A stretch of 64,000 nt of DNA, taken from NCBI RefSeq assembly GCF_014842025.1, contig NZ_JACYUY010000006.1, forward strand, positions 209,643 through 273,642, given 5' to 3'. The position numbers and the translations under genes were made by a program. The notes under the pieces were generated by a model. It ran no database searches. It was not told the DNA's origin and saw only the letters and a program-made list of their open reading frames with translations. Origin of the DNA: Massilia sp. CFBP 13721 (GTDB lineage Bacteria > Pseudomonadota > Gammaproteobacteria > Burkholderiales > Burkholderiaceae_D). Shown in pieces: positions 1-10,441 of this stretch. Each line of letters starts with the position of its first letter. The stretch's first letter is position 1.

Positions 1-1729
<1,729 letters not shown>

Positions 1730-1922
1730 GCGGTACTGCCTTTCGATAGGGGCGCAATCAGGTAGAGCAATAAATGGTCCAACGGTGCGGGCCCAATTTT
1801 GTGGGAGCAATTGTAAGGATGTAATACTGCTATTTAAACATGATTACCCGCGTTCCGATTGAATTGCCATTTCGACCATAGGTTGGCACGTTTCTTGATA
1901 CTATTCCTCCATGGAGGAGACG

Positions 1923-3335
1923 ATGCCGAACTTTTACGACGAAATGTATTCCAATGGGGAAACTGTACGGCCTCATTACACCGCGTTTGCCAAGTGGCTC
2001 GCGCAACAGCCGCCGAATTTGATCGAACAAAAAAGGGCGGAAGCCGAGCTGAACTTCCAACGCGTCGGGATCACGTTCGCTGTGTACGGCGACAATGCCG
2101 GCAAGGAACGCCTGATCCCCTTCGATATCATTCCGCGCGTGATCAACGCCGCCGAATGGGCCAAGCTGCGCGCCGGCCTGGTGCAGCGTGTCACTGCGCT
2201 GAACCGCTTCCTGCACGACGTCTACCATGACCAGGCCATCCTGAAGGCCGGCGTCATCCCGCGCGAACAGGTGCTGAACAATGCGCAGTACCGGCCCGCC
2301 ATGCATGGCATCAAGGTCCCGTCCGACATTTACGCCCACATCGCCGGGGTCGATATCGTGCGCGCGGGCGAGGGCGAGTTCTACGTGCTGGAAGACAATC
2401 TGCGCGTGCCGTCCGGCGTCTCCTACATGCTGGAAAACCGCAAGATGATGATGCGCCTGTTCCCCGAACTGTTCGCGCGCAACCGCGTGGCGCCGGTCGA
2501 CCACTATCCCGACATGCTGCTCGACAATCTGCGCTCGGCGGCGCCGCAAGGCATTGACGATCCGACCGTGGTCGTCCTGACGCCCGGCATGTACAACTCG
2601 GCCTATTTCGAGCACGCCTTCCTGGCCCAGCAGATGGGCGTGGCGCTGGTGCAGGGGCAGGACTTGTACGTCGACGACGACACCGTCTACATGCGCACCA
2701 CGCGCGGACCGCAGCGGGTCGATGTCATCTATCGCCGCATCGACGACGATTATCTCGATCCGCAAGCCTTCCGTCCGGAATCCACCCTGGGCGTGCCGGG
2801 GCTGCTGCGCGCGGTGCAGGCCGGCCGGGTCGGCCTGGCCAATGCCATTGGCACCGGCGTCGCCGACGACAAGTCGATCTACCCGTTCGTACCCGACATG
2901 ATCGAGTTTTATCTGGGCGAAAAGCCGATCCTGAACAACGTGCCGACCTACCAGTGCAGGAAAAAGGAGCAGCTCGACTATACGCTGGCCAACCTGTCCG
3001 AACTGGTCGTGAAGGAAGTCCACGGCGCCGGCGGCTACGGCATGCTGATTGGCCCGGCCTCGACCCAGGCCGAGATCGAGGCCTTCCGCGCGCGCCTGCT
3101 GGCCAACCCGGAAGGCTATATCGCCCAGCCGACGCTGGCGCTGTCGGCGTGCCCCACCTTTGTGGAAGCGGGCATCGCGCCGCGCCATATCGACCTGCGC
3201 CCGTTCGTTTTGTCGGGCAAGACCGTGTCGATGGTGCCGGGTGGACTGACGCGGGTGGCGCTGAACGAAGGGTCGCTGGTGGTCAACTCGTCCCAGGGCG
3301 GCGGGACAAAAGATACCTGGATATTGGAGAATTAG
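1923..3335 (+). CDS. Circularly permuted ATP-grasp protein (DUF404/DUF407)
   Basis: A 470-residue protein beginning MPNFYDEMYS. I start at 1923 rather than at the in-frame ATG at 1911, because the upstream bases ATGGAGGAG supply a GGAGGA ribosome site four bases before 1923. The body has the conserved blocks of circularly permuted ATP-grasp ligases (VEDNLRVPSG-like ELEDNLRVPSG region, RRIDDDYLDP, KEVHGAGGYGM, GGLTRVAL). By family it should be an ATP-dependent carboxylate-amine ligase in the cytoplasm, forming an amide bond with an unknown partner. The next gene starts one base after the stop, so the two are translationally coupled. Length is normal for the family. Confidence 0.92.
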   Translation: MPNFYDEMYSNGETVRPHYTAFAKWLAQQPPNLIEQKRAEAELNFQRVGITFAVYGDNAGKERLIPFDIIPRVINAAEWAKLRAGLVQRVTALNRFLHDVYHDQAILKAGVIPREQVLNNAQYRPAMHGIKVPSDIYAHIAGVDIVRAGEGEFYVLEDNLRVPSGVSYMLENRKMMMRLFPELFARNRVAPVDHYPDMLLDNLRSAAPQGIDDPTVVVLTPGMYNSAYFEHAFLAQQMGVALVQGQDLYVDDDTVYMRTTRGPQRVDVIYRRIDDDYLDPQAFRPESTLGVPGLLRAVQAGRVGLANAIGTGVADDKSIYPFVPDMIEFYLGEKPILNNVPTYQCRKKEQLDYTLANLSELVVKEVHGAGGYGMLIGPASTQAEIEAFRARLLANPEGYIAQPTLALSACPTFVEAGIAPRHIDLRPFVLSGKTVSMVPGGLTRVALNEGSLVVNSSQGGGTKDTWILEN

Positions 3336-3336
3336 T

Positions 3337-4404
3337 ATGTTGAGCCGCACCGCAGATCATTTGTTCTGGATGGCCCGCTATACCGAACGGGCCGAAAACA
3401 CCGCGCGCATGCTCGACGTGCGCGTCCAGTACTCGCTGATGCCGCAATCGGCACAGGCCGAGCAGCAGGGCTGGCGCACGATGCTGGGCGTGTCCGAACT
3501 GCAGTCGCAATTCGATGCCAAATATGCCTCGCTGACCCAGAAGGAAGTGCTCGACTTCATGGTGCGCGATCCGGACAACCCGTCCTCGATCGCCAGTTGC
3601 CTGCGCGCCGCGCGCGAGAATGCGCGCGCCGTGCGCGGCACCCTGACCACGGAAGTGTGGGAAATCGTCAACACGACCTGGCTGGCGCTGCAGCAGCACC
3701 TGAAAAGCCGTACGTTCGAACACAATCCGGGCCAGTTCCTGGAATGGGTCAAGTACCGCTCGCATATGTCGCGCGGCGTTACGCTGGGCACCATGTTCCA
3801 GGACGAAGCATTCAACTTCATTCGCCTCGGCACCTTCCTGGAACGGGCCGACAATACGGCGCGCATCCTCGACGTGAAGTTCCGGTTCTTCGGTTCCGGC
3901 ACCTTCCAGGATGAGGCGCAGGGCGAATTTTATTACCTGGGCGCGCTGCTGCGCTCGGTGTCTGCATTCGAGACTTATCGCAAGGTCTACCGGGACGCCA
4001 TCACGCCGAACCGGGTGGCCGAGCTGCTGATCCTCGACCCGAAGATGCCGCGTTCGCTGGTCGCCTGCCTGTGCGGCGTTGTCTCCAACCTGCAGGAAGT
4101 GCGCAACGACCTGTCGCACGAGACCGAGCGCCTCGCCGAGGAGCTGTATGCGCGGCTGCAATCGGCGCAGATCGAGGACATCCTCAGCGAGGGCCTGCAT
4201 CAGTTCCTGACGCGCTTCCTGGCCTCGATTGCGGAACTGGGCAATGGCATCGGCCGTGACTTCCTGCTGCCGGTGGCGCCGGAACTGCCTGAAGAATCGA
4301 CCGACACCGCACCGGTCGAAACGGCGCCGGCCGTATCTCAGGCTCAGACTCAGACGCAAAGCCAGACCCAGACCCAGACCCAAACGCAAGTGCAGGCGGG
4401 TTGA
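3337..4404 (+). CDS. Alpha-E domain protein (DUF403)
   Basis: A 355-residue protein with the alpha-E (DUF403) signature MLSRTADHLFWMARYTERAENTAR divided over its first 24 residues, and a second helical repeat containing FLERADNTARILD. It follows the ATP-grasp gene after one base. Alpha-E proteins accompany circularly permuted ATP-grasp and transglutaminase genes and are thought to act with them; the biochemical role is not established. The last 20 or so residues are a Gln-Thr dipeptide run (QTQTQTQ) encoded by repeated CAGACC units at about 4343-4388. This is unusual for the family and looks like a recent replication-slippage extension. Confidence 0.92.
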   Translation: MLSRTADHLFWMARYTERAENTARMLDVRVQYSLMPQSAQAEQQGWRTMLGVSELQSQFDAKYASLTQKEVLDFMVRDPDNPSSIASCLRAARENARAVRGTLTTEVWEIVNTTWLALQQHLKSRTFEHNPGQFLEWVKYRSHMSRGVTLGTMFQDEAFNFIRLGTFLERADNTARILDVKFRFFGSGTFQDEAQGEFYYLGALLRSVSAFETYRKVYRDAITPNRVAELLILDPKMPRSLVACLCGVVSNLQEVRNDLSHETERLAEELYARLQSAQIEDILSEGLHQFLTRFLASIAELGNGIGRDFLLPVAPELPEESTDTAPVETAPAVSQAQTQTQSQTQTQTQTQVQAG

Positions 4405-4508
4405 ACAGCCGACGCACCAAACGATGGCGCAGCGCACCGCAATGATGAACGGCGGCCGCGTGTGCGTCAGCGTGGTGCACCTACCCGGACATGGAAAGCG
4501 AGCCTGCC

Positions 4509-5306
4509 ATGTGGCTGCGTACCAGTTGTAAGCTCACGTTTACCGTCCCCAGGCCGACGCCGTTCATCCTGATGCTGCGTCCGCGCAGCGGTGCGCAGCA
4601 ATAGGTGGGGCGCGAAACCTATACCCTGAGCCCGAGCGTGCCGGTGCTCGAATTCACCGATGCCTACGGCAACCTGTGCCAGCGCCTGGTTGCGCCGCCG
4701 GGCGAATTCTCGATCCACACCTCGGCCGACGTGATGACGGCGGACGCCATCGACGTCGCCCCCGGCGCACCCTTCGACGAGGTGCAGCACCTGCCCGATG
4801 GGGTACTGACCTATCTGCTGCCCAGCCGCTATTGCGAATCCGAGCGGTTTTTGGACATGGCCAGCGCCATCGTCGCCAGCGCCGCCCCCGGATACGACCA
4901 GGTCGCCGCGATCTGCGACTGGGTCCGGCGTGAGGTACGTTTTGACTGCGCGTCGAGCCAGGGCCACATGGCGGCGACCGAGATCAATGCGCGCCGCGAA
5001 GGCGTCTGCCGCGACCTGGCGCACCTGGGCATCGCCCTGTGCCGCGCCCTGTGCATTCCGGCACGCATGGTGGTGGGTTACCTGCACGAATTGGCGCCGA
5101 TGGACCTGCATGCCTGGTTCGAGGCCTGGGTGGGCGGACGCTGGTACACTTTCGACCCGACCCAGGACGCGCCGCGCGGCGGCCGCGTGACCGTCGCCTA
5201 TGGACACGATGCCGCCGACGTGGCGATTTTTAACCAGTTCGGGCCGGCACTGGCGCCGCATGCGATGCAAGTGACGGTCGAATTGCTCGAGGCAGCGCCA
5301 GGCTGA
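4509..5306 (+). pseudogene. Transglutaminase-like protein interrupted by an in-frame TAG
   Basis: Reading from ATG 4509 gives [11 protein letters not shown]...RSGAQQ, then TAG at 4602-4604, then [19 protein letters not shown] in the same frame. Bacterial transglutaminases of this cluster normally read straight through this region, and TGG (Trp) to TAG is a single change. Downstream, the catalytic triad is intact: Cys in REGVCRDL, His in DLHAW and Asp in DPTQ. A GTG at 4605 directly after the stop could restart translation and would give 233 residues, but no good ribosome site precedes it. The gene may therefore be inactivated, be read by restart or suppression, or contain a sequencing error. 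It is the fourth member of the ATP-grasp / alpha-E cluster. Confidence 0.8.
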
Positions 5307-5356
5307 TTGCCCAATACCAGTCAGTCAAGCCGATTTTTCCAGGAAGAATGCGCAGA

Positions 5357-5530
5357 CCCGTAAGGTGGGCGGCTATACCTGGGCGCATGCTTGTCCGCTG
5401 CTTGGATGCCGCCCACGCGTTCAACAGCACGCTGAAACGTCGCGATCCAGCGCCGGTTGGTTGAACGCGTGGGCGGCGCAAACGTCACTGGTTCGTATGA
5501 CTGAAGCGGTGGAGCCGCCCACCTTACGGG
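5357..5530. repeat. Nested-palindrome repeat R1, copy 1
   Basis: A 174-base intergenic element. Its ends are an 18-base perfect inverted repeat, CCCGTAAGGTGGGCGGCT at 5357-5374 and its complement at 5513-5530. Inside lies a second perfect inverted repeat, GCCGCCCACGCGTTCAAC at 5408-5425 and its complement at 5460-5477. The same architecture recurs at 41384-41550 and 49530-49864. It encodes no convincing protein. It resembles REP/BIME or MITE-like elements, but I do not recognise a named family. Confidence 0.85.
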
Positions 5531-5589
5531 TTTGCGCTTCGTTCTCCGGCTGAAACGTGATGTAACTGCCTGGCATCAGGCGGATTGCT

Positions 5590-6666
5590 TCACTTTGCCG
5601 CCGGCGCCTTCATCTGCGCGCGCACGATCTTGTGCACGAATCCCAGCTTCTCCAGCACCGGTGTGCTGAGCGTGAACGGATACGAGTCCGGCATGCCGAT
5701 GCTGCGGTTCAGGCTATTGAGCACGTAGGTCAGCGCAAACCAGTCGCTCAGGATGTCGTCCAGCGCATCGGTTTTCGTGGGCAGGGTCACGCTGTCGAGC
5801 GCCGGTTCATCCTTCTTGCGTGGATGCAGTGCCAGGCCGCAGGAATTCGCCGTTTCCAGCGTATCGAGCATGTGCAGGTAATGGGCCCAGGTTTCGGCCC
5901 AGTCTTCCCACGAGTGCGAACTGGCGTAGGTGCTCACGAAGCGCGACTCCCAGTCGGCTGGCGGACCTTCCTTGTAGTGGCGCTGCAGGGCATCGCCGTA
6001 ATCCTCGCGCTCGTCGCCGAACAGGGTGCGGTATTCGTCGATCCATTCGCTGTCGGCCACCAGCCGGTCGAAATAATAATGCCCGCTTTCGTGGCGGAAG
6101 TGCCCCAGCAGCGTGCGATAGCGCTCATGCATCTGCTCGCGCGTGCGTTCGCGCTCGGCCGGGTCGGCTTCGGCAATGTTCAGGGTGATCAGGCCGTTGT
6201 CGTGGCCGGTCATGACGCATTGGTCCGACACGCCGTCTTCCAGGAACTGGAAGGCCAGGCCCGTTTCCGGCTCTGTTTCCTTCGACTTCGGCGTTAGGTT
6301 CAGCGTCGCCAGCGAAAACAGCAGGCGGCGCTTGGCCGCTTCCAGGCGCGACCAGAGGATGTGGTTTTTTTCCGACGTCAGCGCTGGAATGACGACGGTC
6401 AGCTGGCACGACTCGCACAAGTCGTGCGGGTCGTCCGCCGGCAGCATCCAGTTGCAGACGTTGTGCTGGACATAATTGGCGCACTGTTTATAGAGCTTGC
6501 CCTCGGCGTTGCGGTGCAGGCTGCGCCATTGACCCGTTTCGGTCTGCTCGAAGGCATTGACGCTGCGCGTGGCAGGCTGGTAGCCGAGCGTACTCTGGCA
6601 GTTGAAACAGAGGGTATTTTCAAAAAATATCTGGTGTGAGCACTTGTCGCAGTGGAAGGTTTTCAT
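5590..6666 (-). CDS. Putative zinc-binding metallopeptidase (Peptidase_Mx type)
   Basis: A 358-residue soluble protein. It begins MKTFHCDKCSHQIFFENTLC, a zinc-ribbon with two CxxC-type pairs, followed by a second cysteine group (CANYVQHNVCNW, then CESC). The catalytic motif HESGHYYFD near the middle is a HExxH zinc-metallopeptidase signature, and a conserved WEDWAETWAHYLH block follows. This order of zinc ribbon then HExGH core is that of the putative zinc-binding metallopeptidase family PF15887. I start at 6666 because the zinc ribbon begins there; the frame stays open to 6735. No signal peptide is visible, so it is probably cytoplasmic. Physiological substrate is unknown. Confidence 0.85.
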   Translation of the reverse strand: MKTFHCDKCSHQIFFENTLCFNCQSTLGYQPATRSVNAFEQTETGQWRSLHRNAEGKLYKQCANYVQHNVCNWMLPADDPHDLCESCQLTVVIPALTSEKNHILWSRLEAAKRRLLFSLATLNLTPKSKETEPETGLAFQFLEDGVSDQCVMTGHDNGLITLNIAEADPAERERTREQMHERYRTLLGHFRHESGHYYFDRLVADSEWIDEYRTLFGDEREDYGDALQRHYKEGPPADWESRFVSTYASSHSWEDWAETWAHYLHMLDTLETANSCGLALHPRKKDEPALDSVTLPTKTDALDDILSDWFALTYVLNSLNRSIGMPDSYPFTLSTPVLEKLGFVHKIVRAQMKAPAAK

Positions 6667-6956
6667 GGTGATGCGCTGGTCAATAAAGGGTTGTAAGTGT
6701 TGAGCTATTAATAATCTAACAGCAAATCCAAACACGAAACGCGCGTGTCGGACAACGCCTCATATCGTGCGCGTGTTTGTCCTGCCCAGGAAAAAGGTCA
6801 CCCAAAGGTGGCGCCGTTGTTGGCAGCCCCAGGGAACGGAGGCGAGGGCGGAAAGCGTGGCGCTACTGGTCGAGCGAAGTTGTGCGGGGTGCGTCCTGTT
6901 AGAATTTGCGACATCTTTCCAATGCCATTTGCAGGAGTACACAAATTCTACGTTTT

Positions 6957-7433
6957 ATGATCAGAGCGGTAACCGGCAAGCCAAAGCTGACGCTCGCTGT
7001 CTTCTTGTTGGTGCTGGCGGCCCTGGCCAGCACGCTGACCTACGTCGGCTTCCTGGTCGTCGGGGTGCTGGCCGATTATCTCGGCACAGGCCGGTTCGCG
7101 GCCGGCTTGCTTCTCGGCATGGTGTTCGCCAGGTTCCCCTCGGTACGCAATGGCAAGCTGCGCCTTGTCGGCCTGTTGCCGAAACCTGCCCGTCGACCAC
7201 TCGTCCTATGCCTGCTCGCACTCTGCCTGGTGACCCTGCTGTCGCGCGGCGACACCGTGCCGGCGCTATTCACAGGTTTCGCTACGGTGTTTCTGCTGAC
7301 TTTCCCCTGGCTGAGGAAGGCGCTATTCGATCGGATGCTATCGTCTGTGTTCAATTTTACGGGTGGACAACGTCCTCGTAAAAGTAGCGATGACATGGTG
7401 ATCGAGGGTGATTTTACAGAAAAGAAGGAGTGA
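6957..7433 (+). CDS. Small hypothetical membrane protein
   Basis: About 158 residues from ATG 6957 (MIRAVTGKPKLTLAVF), with hydrophobic segments at roughly residues 12-32, 42-58, 78-96 and 100-115 and a charged C-terminal tail ending in EKKE. The frame is open further upstream to 6906. A GCAGGAG at 6931-6937 is far from 6957, so the exact start is uncertain. I do not recognise the family. It stands alone between the metallopeptidase and an AT-richer region. Confidence 0.55.
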   Translation: MIRAVTGKPKLTLAVFLLVLAALASTLTYVGFLVVGVLADYLGTGRFAAGLLLGMVFARFPSVRNGKLRLVGLLPKPARRPLVLCLLALCLVTLLSRGDTVPALFTGFATVFLLTFPWLRKALFDRMLSSVFNFTGGQRPRKSSDDMVIEGDFTEKKE

Positions 7434-7873
7434 GGTTGTTCGGCTGGCGGTTGCCGGACATTGCCAAACCGGTGCTCTGTACTTGCGCTACGCTGTCCGA
7501 AACAGGTTGTTGGTAATGATCGCCTCCTCCTTCTTCTCGTTCAATAACACGAGATTTTGATTCTAGAAGCAAAGCGCCAACCTATATGTGTGGGCTTTTT
7601 GTTTGCTACTGTTCTTAGCGACTGGGTAAGAATCGGACCTTCGGGATAAAATTTTTTGAGCTCATGTTGAAAAAAGCTGTTTGACGCCAAGCGTAAAACG
7701 TGCTTGACAGCTTAGTATGCCAGGACAATACTGATGTCAGGTATGAACTTTCATACCATCAGCTACCAACTTTTGCACTTAAAGTCTGCCATGCCGCAAC
7801 GATGGAAGATTAAGCCGGTATCCGCTCGATGTGCATCTACCTTGTTTGAAGCCAGCAAGTTCAGAGGAGAACG
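7434..7873. other. AT-rich intergenic region upstream of the GH19-like gene
   Basis: 440 bases without a convincing gene. Base composition falls well below that of the flanking core genes. It holds a candidate promoter at 7704-7732 and an 18-base palindrome at 7740-7757, both listed separately. Confidence 0.6.
7704..7757 (+). promoter_or_regulatory. Candidate sigma-70 promoter with operator-like palindrome
   Basis: TTGACA at 7704-7709 is followed after 17 bases by AATACT at 7727-7732 (four of six consensus positions). Just downstream lies a perfect palindrome, GGTATGAA CT TTCATACC, at 7740-7757, placed where a repressor would block transcription. It would drive the lysozyme/chitinase-like gene at 7874. 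Inferred from position only. Confidence 0.45.
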
Positions 7874-8569
7874 ATGATGGAGTTTATTCCGTGGGGTTTA
7901 CAGATTGTCCTTGCAATGTTTCCTGAATCCAGTTCTCAAAAAAATGTAGTCAAGTATTACCCATTAGTTGAGCAAGCGTTGAATGATGCCGGACTGATCG
8001 ACGTAAAAATGAAATTGGTCGCTTACGCAACTATCCGTGCAGAGACGGCAGGCTTTAGACCGATTGAAGAAGACGAGTCCCGGTTAAACACCTTACGACC
8101 CGTCGATGTGTCAAATATTTCAGATTCACAATTGCGCGATATCGGAAATGTCATGACTACATTGGTCAGTCAATATCGCCTTGACAATAAGTTCGGTTTA
8201 TACGATTACCGGAATCGGGGGAGTCTGGGGAATAATGCGCATGGCGATGGAGAGAAATACAAAGGGCGCGGTTTTATTCAGTTAACTGGAAAAGGAAATT
8301 ACACTGATTTTAGCAAGTTATTATCGCTTCCCGATCTGTTGACAAATCCCGACAGGGCCCTTGAACCTGAGATTGCAGCGCGCATCCTAGCAGCGTTCAT
8401 CAAAAAAGCGCGAACGAAAATTCAAAAAGCAATTCTCCTCGACGATCTGAAAGCGGCGAGGCGTGCCGTGAACGGTGGCGAGCATGGGCTTGACCGTTTC
8501 CTGGAAGCCTACAATAGGGGAAATCAGCTTGTGTTTCCCAGTGATCGCCGTCAAGGAATGACCGCTTGA
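7874..8569 (+). CDS. GH19 chitinase / endolysin-like protein
   Basis: A 231-residue protein with the lysozyme-like fold signatures of glycoside hydrolase family 19: a catalytic-type glutamate in TIRAETAGF (Glu57), the block YKGRGFIQLTGKGNY in the middle, and VNGG...GLDRF near the C-terminus. Start is supported by AGAGGAG at 7863-7869. There is no signal peptide or membrane segment, as is common for phage endolysins that need a holin. The gene is AT-richer than the surrounding core genes and lies just outside the left tRNA-Phe scar. It may be left over from an older phage or island insertion. Substrate could be peptidoglycan or chitin. Confidence 0.8.
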   Translation: MMEFIPWGLQIVLAMFPESSSQKNVVKYYPLVEQALNDAGLIDVKMKLVAYATIRAETAGFRPIEEDESRLNTLRPVDVSNISDSQLRDIGNVMTTLVSQYRLDNKFGLYDYRNRGSLGNNAHGDGEKYKGRGFIQLTGKGNYTDFSKLLSLPDLLTNPDRALEPEIAARILAAFIKKARTKIQKAILLDDLKAARRAVNGGEHGLDRFLEAYNRGNQLVFPSDRRQGMTA

Positions 8570-8681
8570 ATGATTTGTCGGCGACCGAGTGTTCGCGCGA
8601 TAGGAATATCGTTGTAGAAGCGAAAAACAACAACATGACCTTGCAAGATCATTGTTGGCTTATTTCGAAACTGCAAATAAC

Positions 8682-8703
8682 AACGCCACCCGAAGGTGGC
8701 GTT
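8682..8703 (-). terminator. tRNA-Phe type A hairpin, duplicate copy
   Basis: Stem AACGCCACC, loop CGAA (UUCG on the minus strand), and the complementary arm. It is the same hairpin as at 46701-46720 and lies at the same distance from the tRNA-Phe 3' sequence. It was evidently copied together with the tRNA end. Confidence 0.75.
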
Positions 8704-8722
8704 TTGCTTACTGCTGAATTCT

Positions 8723-8768
8723 TGGTGGCCCGGGGCGGAATCGAACCACCGACACAAGGATTTTCAAA
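8723..8768 (-). repeat. tRNA-Phe 3' fragment, left boundary of the island
   Basis: These 46 bases are identical to the 3' part of the complete tRNA-Phe genes at 30630-30705 and 46741-46816, from the encoded CCA through the T-arm and variable loop to the anticodon stem (core CCGACACAAGGATTTTCA). The 5' half of the tRNA is missing. Such truncated tRNA ends are the usual trace of tyrosine-recombinase integration, and the integrase gene lies 1.7 kb inside. Confidence 0.85.
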
Positions 8769-9295
8769 ACACGGCTCTACCTCAGGCATCAGCGTGAGCC
8801 CTAGGCCGTTAGGTAGATACTAAGTCTGAGCCCGGTGAGCAGCTGCGTCAAGGAAAACCTTACAGTATCGGCTTTGGAGGTTCCGTCCGATAAGTCCGCG
8901 CCGCAACACTTTGCGTCGTCGCGGATATGCCACGGCTGGCGGAGTTTTTTTAGACCGGCGGACCGGAGATGGACAGGCGAAGTTTTGGACCGGAAAAAGG
9001 GCGCTGGGCGGACTTCGTTCAGGCAACGGCGGACTACAGGACAGCCAGGTCATAGGAATCCAGCACCGGGACAGGTGGGAGACAGGCAACCGGAGCGCGG
9101 GCCAGTATTCTAACGCCGCCAAGTCATCCTTTCATTCCTTGATTCCTGTGAAATCCACGGAGCTGCGGATTACGAAATGCATTTTTGCACCTAGAACTTG
9201 GTTTTCGGACAAAATCAGAAATTAGTTCCACCACTTTTATGTAAAAGTCCAATGATTGGTGTAGAATATGGAGAACTAATCTTCTTAGGGAACAT
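8769..9295. other. Island left-end intergenic region
   Basis: About 530 bases with no convincing gene; short overlapping frames on both strands look spurious. It contains several GGAC/CCGG-rich direct repeats around 8950-9010, which could be recombinase arm sites (speculative). At 9233-9248 there is a perfect palindrome, ACTTTTA TG TAAAAGT, upstream of parA. Confidence 0.5.
9233..9248. promoter_or_regulatory. 16-base palindrome upstream of the ParA gene
   Basis: ACTTTTA TG TAAAAGT is a perfect 7+2+7 inverted repeat 48 bases before the parA start codon. Position suggests an operator, possibly for autoregulation, as many ParA/ParB systems have. Binding is not shown. Confidence 0.4.
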
Positions 9296-10336
9296 ATGAC
9301 ATCGCAAATTAACACCATCATCGCGCGCCAGAACGATATTTCTGTCGGTAATGCCGTGGCTCTGAACCTGCCGAAGTTTGATAGCTATGCGATGTGCAAC
9401 TTGCGCGGAGGCATCGGTAAGACATCTTTATCTTTCAACATTTCATTTCTTACCGATAATTTACTAGCGGTTGATACGTGCCCCCAAGGAAATTTATCGT
9501 ATTTTTACGATAATAATTATTACCAGAATGTATCCACTACGGTCAACGATATGCTACTCCCGTATTTTTTTAACGGTCTTGGGAGGGCAAGTCGTGTTGC
9601 ACAGAATATATCAGCTACCAATCCATTTTTTAGAGGGAAAAACAGCTTTTTCATGCCATCGTCTAGCGAGTTGTACACGCTCCCGTCGCAGATGGCGAAC
9701 GCTGTAGCAGGGGCGAATCAATTGACGGGTCCCCAGAAAGTAACAGTTATCGATACGCTTCTTTATTCATTAAAAACAGAAATATTGCGTGAGAAGCAAG
9801 AAACGGGCACTGATAAAGTTATCATCGATACCTCACCGTTCTTTTCTGGTTGTACACATCTAGCGTGGCACGCGGTTGACGCATTAGTGGTTCCGGTAAG
9901 GACAGATAAGCAGTCTATTAACTCGTTATCACTGTTGCTAAAGACATTGAGCAATCCTTCTAGCGAGTTCCGCCGGGTGATGCCCGCAGACCAGCATGCT
10001 CCCAAAATTCAGATGATTGTACTCACGGGATGCGGTTGGACGACACGGGCAGGAGCTAGGAACGAGCCAAATCAGCAGACAAAAGTCTTTTTGGAAGAAG
10101 TTAGAGATATCGTTAGCAGAAATATCGCTCATTTCACGACAGCGAATCCTGATAATCACATCGTGCTGTCAGATGATTACCTGGGATCGGGACGCATGTC
10201 GTCGGCACTTTCAAAACCGATTGCACTGATGAATCCAGGCGACTCGGCGCGTATAAACCGAATTAAAACTGATGTGAACCCGTCTGTGGACAAGATCAAG
10301 AATCAACTGAATCATATTGCGCAAAATCTTTGGTAG
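9296..10336 (+). CDS. Orphan ParA-like ATPase
   Basis: A 346-residue ParA/MinD/Soj-type P-loop protein. The deviant Walker A is RGGIGKTS at about residues 37-44, with Lys42 and no signature lysine at the usual KGG position (Arg instead). DTCPQGN at 60-66 corresponds to the ParA switch I D-x-D-P-Q-G-N, with Cys in place of Asp, and IIDTSPFF near residue 170 is the Walker B region. The ribosome site is AGGG at 9287-9290. No parB-like gene follows; the next gene is the convergent integrase, and a bidirectional terminator separates them. It may stabilise an excised form of the island, or act in another ATP-dependent positioning role. Confidence 0.75.
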   Translation: MTSQINTIIARQNDISVGNAVALNLPKFDSYAMCNLRGGIGKTSLSFNISFLTDNLLAVDTCPQGNLSYFYDNNYYQNVSTTVNDMLLPYFFNGLGRASRVAQNISATNPFFRGKNSFFMPSSSELYTLPSQMANAVAGANQLTGPQKVTVIDTLLYSLKTEILREKQETGTDKVIIDTSPFFSGCTHLAWHAVDALVVPVRTDKQSINSLSLLLKTLSNPSSEFRRVMPADQHAPKIQMIVLTGCGWTTRAGARNEPNQQTKVFLEEVRDIVSRNIAHFTTANPDNHIVLSDDYLGSGRMSSALSKPIALMNPGDSARINRIKTDVNPSVDKIKNQLNHIAQNLW

Positions 10337-10395
10337 GTCTTCGGGTAACACCTCATCTTCACGAGGAGGCCCGCAACGATTGAGTAGCAATAAAA

Positions 10396-10426
10396 AAAGG
10401 GCTGCGGCATTTAGCCGCAGCCCTTT
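10396..10426. terminator. Bidirectional terminator between parA and integrase
   Basis: Perfect 13-base stem AAAGGGCTGCGGC (10396-10408), loop ATTTA, complementary arm 10414-10426, with A and T runs on both sides. It lies between two convergent stop codons. Confidence 0.88.
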
Positions 10427-10441
10427 AGGTTTTCAAGGAGA

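Noticed and set aside
8820..9122. 100-aa minus-strand gene at the island end
   Set aside because: Low-complexity Pro/Arg/Ser translation overlapping other frames, no ribosome site; better explained as non-coding att-adjacent sequence.
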